From Marinobacterium mangrovicola (lineage in GTDB: Bacteria; Pseudomonadota; Gammaproteobacteria; Pseudomonadales; Balneatricaceae): 64,000 bases of DNA. The notes beneath the pieces are model-generated. The model was not told where the DNA came from. It made no database searches and saw only the letters and a list, made by a program, of their open reading frames with translations. Shown here in pieces: positions 1 through 12,000 of the stretch. The DNA is taken from contig NZ_SMFU01000008.1 in assembly GCF_004339595.1 (NCBI RefSeq), positions 827,039-891,038 on the forward strand, given 5' to 3'. Made by a program: the position numbers and the translations under genes. The stretch's first letter is position 1. Every line of letters begins with the position of its first letter.

Positions 1-3000
1 GTGAGTATGTCAGTGAAGTACTGGGGCCGATCGTCGACGAGGTGGCCAAGTTTACCGGGCCGATTCAGCCAATTATCGATGTGTTTACCACACCGCTGCC
101 GCCGCTGGCTCAGTTAGGTCTGGAGCTGACGCTGCTCGATCTTGCGGCCACCTTCGGTGACTTCGATCCTTCGCTGATCGAGACCATCGCTGAGGTGATT
201 ACCCTGATCAACGAGATCGCAGCGATCAGTGATGATACCAGCCTGTTGCTGCCGATTGCCGACCAGTTCGTTGTTTATAACAACGGTTTCGATGTCCTGT
301 TCTCATTGACGCCGCTGCTGACCAGCGCGGCTTCGAAAGCTGAGGAGGTGTTTGAGGATGCTCAGGATGTTGCCGGTGCTATAGGTGGACTGGTGGGAGA
401 TGTCGCTTCTGCCATCGGTAATCTGGATGGTTCCGGTAGTGCCGATATCGGCAAGACCAAAAAGACAATGACCAAGGTAACCAGCCATGAGAAGGGGGCC
501 TTTGGCTTCCCGATCTTTGAAGACCCAATGCAGATATTGGGGCTTCTGATGGGCAATGATGCGGTGCTGGTGACCTACGATATCGGTCGTTTCTATGCCG
601 CTTTCCAGTGGAGTCAGTACTTCCCGGTTTATGGTCCCTTGGGTATTGCCATAGGGCTGGAGATCTCCGCTGAGATCGATTTTGCCGTGGGCTTCGATAC
701 TGCGGGTATTCGTGAGTTTGCCGAAACCGATTTTGAAAACCCGGCCCTCATTCTGGGCGGTTTCTATATTTCCGATACCGAAAACCCGGATGGCTCCGGT
801 CTGGATGTGCCGGAACTGACCTTCCTGGGCGGTATCACCGCGGCGGCTGAATTGAACCTGGGTATTGCTCGCGCAGGCGTTGGCGGTGGCTTGTTCATAC
901 AGATTGAATTTGATCTGTTTGACCCGAACAGCGACGGTAAAATCCGCTTGCCTGAACTGGCAGGCAACTTTTTGAATGAGGCCAAGTACGGTTCTCCGGT
1001 GTTAGCGCCTCTGGCTATTTTTGATGTGACCGGTGAAATTTTTGCCCAGCTGTTCGCTTATCTGAAAATCGACTTCAAACTCTTCTCCATCGATCTTGAG
1101 TTCGACATTACGCCGCCGATCACGATACTCACCTTCGAGATCGACTTTGCGCGGCCGCCGATTCTGGCCACAGAGCTGGATAACGGCGACCTGATCCTGA
1201 ATACCGGTGACTACGCCGAGGATCGTCTGCTGGGCATTACTTCAGACATCGGCGAGGTGCTGACCATCACCAAGCACAACGCTTCAGGTGGCAAGGTACA
1301 GATCGATGTCACCAGCCCCGGTGCTGTGCTGGGTGAAGACTCCGATCTGCTGCTCAGTTATGAAATGGATGAAGGCAGCACGCTGAAGATAAACGGCGGT
1401 GCCGGGAATGATGAGTTCCAGCTGATCGGTTTCGACGACGACGAGATCTACCTGGAGGTAGACCTGGGCGAAGGCGATGACATCCTCAATGTTCAGGGGG
1501 CACCGACGAGCGGCGTCAGCGGCAGCCGCTTCAATATCATCCGTGGCGGCGCCGGCAATGACATCATCACGGCTACCGGCGGCAGAGATCTGATCATCGG
1601 TGGCTCCGGTGTCGATATTATCGATGCCGGCTATGGCGATGATCTGGTGATTGGCGATGAGTATGAAGAGTCTGGCCCGACCCTGACCGTGAAGGTGAAG
1701 GGAACTGACAGCGGCGATACCCTGAGCGGTGGCGCAGGCAACGATATTCTGATCGGCGGTGGCGGCGTTGACGATGTCAGCGGTAATGGCGGCACCGATC
1801 TGGTGGTTGGTGACGGTGCGCTGCTCACCTTCAGTTCGCCCTCAGCGATCAAGGTATTCAGTAATCTGAAAGCGCTTAATCAGGGCGGTGTGCGTGAAAC
1901 CGAAGAGCTCGCTACAAGCTTCGGCGACACCCTCTCCGGTGGTGCCAATAACGATATTCTGTTTGGCGGTAACGGTGGCGATACCATCGATGGTGATGGC
2001 GGTGCCGATATCATCTTCGGCGGCTTCGGTCCCGACTCCATCAATGGTGGCAGCGGCGCCGATATCATCTTCGGCGATACCGGCTTCTTTGCCGAGGCTG
2101 ACGACAAAGACAACGCGGTTAACGGCGATGGCGGCGAGGCCGATGAGATCTACGGCGGCACCGGTGAGGATCTAATCTTCGGTGGCGGCGGCGGTGACCT
2201 GATCTACGGGGATGAGGGCGATCCGACCAGTGGCGCTGCCGATACCATCTACGGCAACAGCGGTGCCGATGTTATTCACGGTGATGGCGGTGCCGACTGG
2301 ATCTACGGTAACGGTGAAGGTGACCAGATCTACGGCGATGATGGCGACGATAACCTGGACGGTGGCGCTGGCGGTGACCTGATCAAGGGCGGTGATGGCG
2401 ATGATGTGATTACCGCCACCAAGGGTAACGACTTCCTTGATGGCCAGGAGGGCAGCGACAACTATCTGACCAAGAACCAGGGTGGGGCTACCGGCTCGCT
2501 GATCAGCGTTATCGACTCTGGCGTCAATGACGATGATAACGATGTGCTGCTGATTACCGGTACGCCGTTCGATGATACTTACCTGCTGCGTTCCAATACC
2601 GATGGCTCCAACGCCTTCGTCGCCCTGCTGAACGACTTCAACGCGGTTGAGCGGATCAACTACTCCAAGTCATTGGAGCGGATCAAGCTGGATACCAGCC
2701 TGGGTGATGACTATGTTGCGGCCGATGATACCGCCGCTGAGTTCACCATCGACGGTAACCTCGGTGACGACCGCTTCCAGATCGGCCAGATGTTCAGAAC
2801 CCAGCGTACCGAGAGCGATGCTAATGTCGCCATCGATGATGTGTTCCTGACCATCGAAACCACCCGAGGCTGGCTCTCCAACGGTATCAGTCAGGCGATG
2901 ACCATCGAAGGCAGCGCCGGTAACGACGAGTTCACCGTATTCCATAACCTGGCGGTGTTGACCCTCAACGGCGGCGATGGCGACGATATCTTTACCGTGC

Positions 3001-6000
3001 GTGCCTTTGCGCTGGCCGGCTCTCAGGAACCGCAGCGTGAGCGTACCGATATCACCGGCGGTGCCGGTGCCGACCTGGTTGAATATGCGGTCAATGCACC
3101 GGTCAATATCGATGGCGGTGACGGCTTCGATACCCTGGTGGTGATCGGTACCGAGTTTGGTGATGACTTTGTAGTGACTGAGGATGGCGTCTATGGCGCC
3201 GGTCTCAATGTTAACTTCGTCAATATCGAGTCCCTGCGCGTGGATGGCGCCGAGGGTAACGACCGCTTCTTCGTGCAGTCCACCAGCGAGAAGGTGATGA
3301 CCGAGCTCTTTGGTGGCCTGGGTGAAGATACCTTCTTCATGTCCGGCGATACGCCGCCGGTGGTTTCCAACGACCTGCTCGGCCATAGCGGTCTGGTGCT
3401 GCATAACATCGAGACTACCGAAGACAGCGACGAGAGCTTCAGCACCCAGTCCCTGTTCGGTATCTCCAGCAATGTGGCGGATAACGAAGAACCCTTTGCG
3501 GTGATCCGTCAGACCGATGGCTCTACCATCGTGACCGAGAGCAGCATATTTGAGGGTGGCGGTGACTCCTACGAGATCGTACTGACCCGCAAGCCGGATG
3601 AGGATGTGGTGATCAAGGCGCTGGCGCCGCTGCCGTCAAGCCAGAACCGCGAACTGGGAGCCTTCGCCTTCAGGGTCGAGTCGCCCACCGGCGTTGAAAG
3701 TGCCGATGGCACCTCCGTGAGCCTGACCTTTACCACCGATAACTGGTATCTCCCACAGGTGGTCAATGTTTACGCAGATACAAAGGTACTTGAGGATAAA
3801 ACAGGTAAGTCGCCGATAGGCGGAGTATTTGTTCGTCCTGAAACCGATGGCTTTGATCCAATCGCCGATGACAACACGAACGGCATCGCCGACGATCTTG
3901 AGTTCAGCTTCGATGATAACGCCTATGAAGGCATCCACTACGGCGTGATCAACCATATCGTAGTGGCCGGTACCGACGCGATTCAGGGCGACCTGGCCTC
4001 AGATACGGTTGAGGATGGCTTGACCGTTACCCTTACCGATCCTCTCAACGGCTGGGCCGTTGAACAGGTGATTGGACGCTCGATCCAGATCATCGAGGGC
4101 ATAGGTATTGGGGATAGCCGTTACATAGTCGATGCGGTTGATAATGCCGGTACCTGGACGCTGACACTGGATCGCGCCTGGAGCGATACCGATCTGCCGG
4201 ATACCGATAGCACCTTCGAGATCCGTATCGACGATGCTTTGGTGGGCATGGTCGACAGCGTCAACGAAACACCGGATGCGCTGGATATAGACGGTTACCC
4301 GGATGATTCCACTATCTTCTACGCAGAGGCCGATTTCCCGGCTAACTACCTGCCGGGTGGGCTGGGTGCCGAAGGGCTCACCGGACGCATACTACAGGTT
4401 ATCGGTGGTGCCGGTGCCGGCCAGCAGAGGATGATCCTTGGCCACACCGGCGATAATGGACTGATCCTTAACGGCGACTGGAGCACCGATCTGGACAGCA
4501 CCAGCGTCTTCCGCATTGAAATCTACGATGGCCTGATCCTGCCGAGCGTGCAGGTGCAGATCAACGACAACGATTTCAACGGCATCCAGGTCGATGAAAC
4601 CGTCGGCTTCGATGACGACGATGATGTGCTGAACGCATCCGATGTGGTGGATGATTACGACACCATTACCGCGGTGATTGAAGGTGGCGATGGCGATCAG
4701 ATCGGTGAGTGGGATGTGCTCAATATCAAGCTGAGCAAAGTGCCCACCGGTGATGTCACCGTTAACTTCATCTTCGACGAGGATCAGCTCGAAATTCTTG
4801 ATGCGACCGCTATTGGCAGTGGTCCGATCACCTCGATGATCTTTAGTAATACCGACACCGCGAGCATCGTCGTGCGGGCGGTGGATGATGGCCTGCGTGA
4901 AGGCTTCCACAACGAACTGATCCAGTTTGAGGTCAGCGGTGGCGATAGCGATGCCACCAGTGAACAGACCGATAACTTCTTCTATACCGAGGATAATGCG
5001 ACTTACTTTGTGGGTCTCAACCACCGTCCGGACCCGGCAGCCATTGGCACCACCGACGGTATCATCTCCGTTACCGTCGATGGCGTTGATATCTACGCGC
5101 TGGAGAGCGAGAGCGAGAGCGCCGGCGATATCCGTTACGTAATCTCCGGTAACAAGATCATCTTCACTGATGATGACCTGGAGAATCCGGGACTTGTTTC
5201 AGTCAGTGGGCCGATCATTGTCGAGTACAAGACCACCAATGATGGCTTCGCCAGCACCTTCAACCCACCGATACTGGTGCGCATGTCCGATAACGATGCG
5301 CCCACTGTGCTGGTACGCGAGACCAACGGCTCTACCGACCTGATCGAGGTGGATGTGGATGGTATCGAGGATATCGCGGCCGAGCTGCGTGGAGATACCT
5401 ATCAGCTGGTGCTGACAGCCTCACCGGAGGATGGCAAAACCGTCACGCTGACGCTGACCCCCGAGATCACCAAAACCACCCGCACCGGTGGTATCCGCCA
5501 CGATGCCATACAGGTCATCCTGTCCAACCCGGATCTGGATGCCCGCATGGTGGATAACGGCGATGGCACCTTCACCGTTACCTTCGACGACAGCAACTGG
5601 GATATCCCTCTGACCGTTGGTATAGAAGCGATAGATGATGAAGTGGTCGATGGTGGCGATACCAAAGAGTTCGCACCGGGACCGAATACTCTCAGTGGCA
5701 TTCTTGGACCGGTATTTGTCGATGGCGCGGGTGGTTCCGGCTCTATGGATATCAATAATCCGCTGATGTTGCCGGATGAAACCAACGTAAAACCGGCCAA
5801 TGGCGACCTCCTGGATATCTCTGAAGATGGCCGCTTCCTCACCGTGAATTATGATGATCTCGTTGGCTCACTGGCCGAAAACGGTTTGACCGAGATCGGC
5901 GAACTGATCGACAACACCATCGAGGTAACAGCGGTTCAGGACCTGGAAAATCTGCTTCACTCCACCATCGGCCAGTTCCGCCAGATTATCGGTCTGACCG

Positions 6001-9000
6001 GTGACCTGGCCGGTACCGGTGACAAAGAGGTGGTTATCGAAATCAACGAGGCATACGGTTTCGATTCGGAAGCGGGCGAAAGCTGGACCGATATCAAGAG
6101 CTACGCCATCACCGCGCAGAGCCTGAACTTCTTCGTTGATGAGACGATCCAGATCGACGTGATGTTTGTCGATGATTCCGACAGCCCGGCAGACAGCACC
6201 GGTACCCTGACTACTACACGCCTGTACGGCCTGAATATGGGCCCGGATATCACTATCGGTGATCAATTGCGTCCGGGAGGTATCAGCTACAACGACCTTG
6301 AGGTGATCGACATCAATCTGGGTGTGGGTAACAACACTCTGAACGTACTCGGCACCTACAAGCGTGATGATGGCTACCAGAGCTGGACCATTATCCGCAG
6401 CGGCGACGAGACCATTCCCTGGGATAGCGACCCGAATCGTGATGGCGATGAAATGGGCGATGTGGTTAATCTCTTCGTCAACGAACAGGATATGCTGCTG
6501 TTTGGCCTGAACGATGAGGCCAGCAATCCTGAAGATGCCCTCGAAGTGACCGACTACACCGGGCCTGAGCCTAATGCCTACGCTGAGATCTACTCTGAAG
6601 GCGCGGATTTCGGTGGTGATGACAGCCTGGCGGGTATGCAGCTGCAGATCATCGAAGTGGATGGCGATAACGTCACCGTCAAACAGTCGCTGAATATCGT
6701 CGGCAACAGTGCAGATACGCTGGAGCTTGAGGGCGAGTTCATCCCGGATGAGATTGCGGGCGATCCCGCTGACTTCCCGGATGGCTACCAGTTCCGCATT
6801 ATCAACCCGGCGGATGGCAACATCGCGGTTGATCTTGGCAAGGGTGACGACATTCTCAATGGCGCCCCGAACTGGGGACCGGGCGGCTCGGCACTGGAAT
6901 CCACCCTGCGCATTATCGCCTTCGGCGGTGAAGGCGATGATCAGATCACCGGTGGCTCCGGCAATGACATCCTGTTTGGTGATAAAGGGCGTGTGGACTT
7001 CTTCAATGAAGAGGGCGCCATCGTTACCCGCCTGGGTTATGCGGTGGATCCGATCCTCGGTTTTGTTACCTCCTACGTGGATGACACTAACGGAGATGAC
7101 CCGGATACGCTGACCGACAGTGGTGCTGCCTTCCCGACACCGGATGAACTGCAGGACGGTCTGGGCAGCGACGATATCGGTCTGCGTGGGCTTTATGTGG
7201 ACGTCAACAACGGCTTCGGCTTCCTGCAGACACCGAAGCTGATTCTTGGTAACGACGCCACTTCTCTTACCACCGAACCGTTCGACGATAGCCTGGATCC
7301 GCCGGGACCTGAGGCGGGGGATGAAAGTGAATACCGTATCTCCACCTATCCGGAAGACCAGACCGATGGCGTGGTCCGTGATCCGAGCCTGATTCTGACC
7401 GTGGATAACGGCGTGGGTGGTAACGATCTGATCAACGCCGGTGCCGGTAATGACCAGGTATTCGGCGGTGCCGGTAACGACACCATTGATGCCGGTGACG
7501 GCGACAATATGGTGGCCGGTGACGGTGCGCGCATCGATCTGACCCTGCCTACTGGCGATCTGGCGGTGTTCGACTCGGAAGATCCGACACCGGTTATCTC
7601 TCTGCTCACCAGCTTCCGCAGCATCGGTTTCGCCTACGGCGGTAACGATACCATCACCTCCGGCAACGGCCGTGATCGCATTATCGGTGGCGCCGGTAGC
7701 GATACCGTTCACAGCGGAGATAACGAAGACATCATCTTCGGTGACAACGGCAAGATCAGCTATGACGATGGTGTGATTACCACCATCGAAACGCTGGACT
7801 ACGTCGGAGGCCCGACCGATGGCGCGGGTGTCTACAACGACACACTGAACGGCGAGGGTGGTAACGACATTATCTTCGGCGGTCTTCAGGGCAGCCCGGA
7901 TATCATCAACGGCGGTGCCGGCGACGATATCCTGCTCGGCGATAACGGCAAGCTGACCTATGACGCCGATGCCGGTGGCGATCTGAGCACCCTTGATACC
8001 ATTGAAAGCTATCAGGATGGTATGGGCGGCGCCGATACCATCTCCGGTGAGGCGGGCTCCGATACTATTCTCGGCGGTACCGGTGGCGATACGATCTACG
8101 GTGACGATGTGTCCGCCTCCAACGGCAGCGATGATGGCGGTGATCTGATAATCGGCGACAACGCGGTGATCGATCTGATCCTCAACAGCGTCAGCCGCAT
8201 CACCAGCAGCATCGATGACGGTACCACTGGCGGCAACGATATAGTGGAGGCCAATGCCGGTGCCGATATCGTGATGGGTGGCTACGGCGGCGATATGCTG
8301 GATGCCGGTGACGGTGACAATATCGTGATCGGTGACGATGCCACCCTGATCTACATGGGCCTGGCCTACTTCCCGGCCATGCCGACAGTGCGCCCGGGGG
8401 ATGATAATGATGCCTCCGACATCGACGAGATCATCTCCACCTCCACAACCTCCGGCGGTGGTGTCGATACCATCACTACGCTTGGCGGTAATGACATAAT
8501 CATCGGTGGCCGTGAAGGTGACACCATAGATGCCGGTGACGGCGATAACCTGGTGATCGGCGATAGCGGTCGCATCCGTGCCGCTGCAGCAGACGCTCCG
8601 CAGATCAGTGGTCAGCCGATGACGCTGGGCACTGTTGAAACCACCCAGTTCGATGATGGCGGTGCCGATATCATCAATACCGGAACCGGCCGCGATATCG
8701 TCTTCGGCGGTGCGGGTGGCGACAATATTGATGTGGATGCCGGCGACAACCTGGTCATCGGCGATGACGGTAAGATCGTCTACACCGGTACCGACTTCGG
8801 TGGTAGTGGCGTTGGTGATGACAGCAACCCCGCCGACATTGATGAGATCGTCTCTACCTCCACTACAGCTGGCGGCGGTGCCGACAGCATCACCTCACTG
8901 GGCGGCGACGATATTGTTATCGGTGGCCGCGAGGGCGATACCGTTGATGCCGGTGATGGCAATAACGTCGTGATAGGCGATAGCGGACAGATACTTGCCG

Positions 9001-12000
9001 CCGCAGACAATGCGCCGCAGATCAGCGGCCAGCCGATCACCTTCGGTGTGATCGAAACCACGGAAACCGATGATGGTGGTGCGGATAGCATCACTACCGG
9101 CAGCGGTGAGGATTGGGTACTCGGCGGTTATGGCGGCGATACCCTCTATCTGGGAGCCGGGGCTGATATCGCACTGGGCGATAATGGCGAGCTGATATTT
9201 GATCGGGATGTGACCGTTAGCGTCGATGGCGAGAGCGTTTCCATCATCGAAAACGGCGGTGACGATGCATCCACCCTTGATCGAATTCGCACCACGGCAC
9301 CGACCCTCGGCGGTAATGACACCATCAACGGTGAAGCTGGCGGCGATATTCTGATCGGCGGTACCGGTTCAGACTGGGTCATGGGTGATGACCTGACCGG
9401 TTCCCACGGCGATACCGACGGTGCCGACCTGATCGTCGGTGACCAGGTGGATATCGGCCTCGTCGGTAATGTTCTGAAAGGTGTTATCACCACCGAGCGC
9501 GATACCAGCGATGCTGGTGATGGCGATGTGCTGATCGGTAACCATGACGAGGATATCCTCATCGGTTCGCACGGCGACGATATGATCGATGGCGATATCG
9601 TCAGCGGTGATGCGGATCTGAGTGACGATCTGATCTTCGGTGATCAGGTCTCCCTGTATAACCGCGACAGCGATACCACCAGCCTGCGCTACCGTGTGCT
9701 GAGCGGCGATCATATCTATGGCCGTAGCGATATCGACGGTACTGATATAGAGAGTGGCTCGGTGCTGGTCACTGGTGGTGCCTACGATCAGCGCAATGCG
9801 ATTGATACCCAGACGGACAACGGTGAAACGCTGATCCCGTCCGGCAGCACCTCCGGTTGGGCCAGCTGGCAGATTGTCGAGCTGGATCACAACACGACCG
9901 TTGCCGCGCTGGAATCCAACCGTTACGGCGATGATTACATCGCCGGTAACGCCGGTCACGATATGATCTTCGGCCAGCTCGGCAACGATGTGATCCAGGG
10001 TGACGGTTCAATCGAATCAGCCATCGCTTCGGTTGATCCAGACAGCGTTGGCGCCGAGCGTGTCGATGATGGTCTGATTGAAGTAACTCCGGGGCAGTCT
10101 GTTGCTGCGACCAGCCTGGATGTGACCGCCTCCTTTGAAGCGGTAACCGACGGCGATGACTATATCGAGGGTAACGGCGGTGACGACGTGATCTTCGGTG
10201 GTCTGGGTCAGGATGATATCGTCGGCGATAACTCCAGCATGTTCTCGCTCGACAGCATCGATGAGCGTACTCCATCCGGTTCAGATCTGATCTTCGGCGG
10301 TTCCGGTGAGCGTATCGACCGTAACGACCTCGTGGGCGATAGCGAAGCCGATATCGTCTTTAACGAACGCCATGCTCGCGATGCCGATGCGATAGCGGGT
10401 GATAACGCCAATATCTATCGTCTGGTAGGTATTAACGGCGCAGAGGGTAGCGATCCCTTCCTCAGCTTCAACTATGACGCTGACAGCAACTACGAAGATC
10501 GTGGTGATCGCCGTATTATCGCCCGCGCCGTCGATCTGCTCGACTACACACCGGGCGGTGAAGACTATGACGCCAACGCCTCAGCTGATATCGGCTTTGC
10601 CGACGAGATCCACGGTGAATCCGGTGATGACTTTATCTACGGTATGGTCGGCGGGGATATCCTGTTCGGCGATAGCGAAGATGACGATCTGATCGGTGGC
10701 TACGGTGCCGACTGGATCTCCGGCGGAACCGGCGGTGACGGTATCCTCGGCGACGATGGCCGCATCTTTACCAGCCGCAACACCACATCCGGCGAGTCGC
10801 TCTATGGCGTGGCGGGCTTCGCCAACAACGAACTCGATCTGACCATCAGCACGCCGGGTAATATGCAGCAGGCGGTGATCAATGTCTCGGGCGAGCTGAA
10901 GAAAACCGTCGATCTGACACCGTTCAAACTCACCGACAGCGATTACGATGCCGATGATCCAGCCGACGCCGACGATATCCTCTACGGTGGCTGGGGCGAT
11001 GACTTTATGCACGGCGGCGCCGGTGACGACGCCATGTCCGGTGCAGAGGCACTGGAGATGTTCTTCGATTCACCCATCCCGATGGACGATGTGCTGCGCT
11101 TTGGCGAACTTCGTGCCGGTGAGTTCTACGACTACGACGAGTACAACGCACTGGCCCGGATCGGCGGCTTCCTCCTCAACTTCAATGAAGCTGAAGGTGA
11201 GGCTGTTGATGATGATGTTTCCAGTGATGGCAACGACCGCCTGTTCGGTGATCTGGGCAACGACTGGATCGTCGGTGGTACCGGTCAGGATCGGATGTAC
11301 GGCGGTTTCGGTAACGATCTGCTCAATGCCGATGATGACCTGAGTACCAATGGCGGCCATAACGACGTGCCGGATACCGATCCGAGCTACGAGGATATCG
11401 CCTACGGCGGTGCCGGACGCGATGTGCTGATCGGTAACACCGGTGGCGACCGTCTGATCGACTGGGTCGGCGAATTCAACAGCTACCTTGTACCGTTCGC
11501 GCCGTTCGGCGCAGCGACCGTCAGCCGCACACTGCAGCCGCAGTTGATGGATTACCTCTACGACCTTTCCGAGGGGGATGGGGCTGACCCGACCCGCGCG
11601 GCCGATACCGGCTCAGACCCGGATCGTAATGGCGAGCCCTATGGCGAGCTTGGCGTAGTGGTTCAGAAGGACTTCTACTGGCAGGATCAGACCGGCGCAC
11701 CGGCCGATCCGCAGGCAGGTAACATCCCGGGTGGTGCACGTGATGTGCTGCGCTCTGCAGACTTCAACGATGGCCAGAACCTGACCATGTTCGCCGATAG
11801 CGGCGAGTGGACAGTGGATGGCTCGGTACTGCAGGTTACTGCAACCGATATCGGTGGGGATGCAGTGGCCGTGCTTGATCTGGATGACCAGCTGCCAAGC
11901 TACTTCGAGATCGTCGCCACCATCACCATGGAGAAACCTAAGGGTGGCTGGAAAGCCAACAGCTACGTCATCTTCGACTACCAGAGCGAGACCGACTTCA

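Noticed and set aside
5868..7712. 614-codon minus-strand frame inside the giant RTX gene
   Set aside because: It is antisense to clear coding sequence. The Asp/Gly/Ile-rich codon pattern of the sense strand leaves the opposite frame open. It has no ribosome site and no domain-like sequence. The same applies to 2670-3404, 4392-5024, 9369-9959 and 11613-12464.
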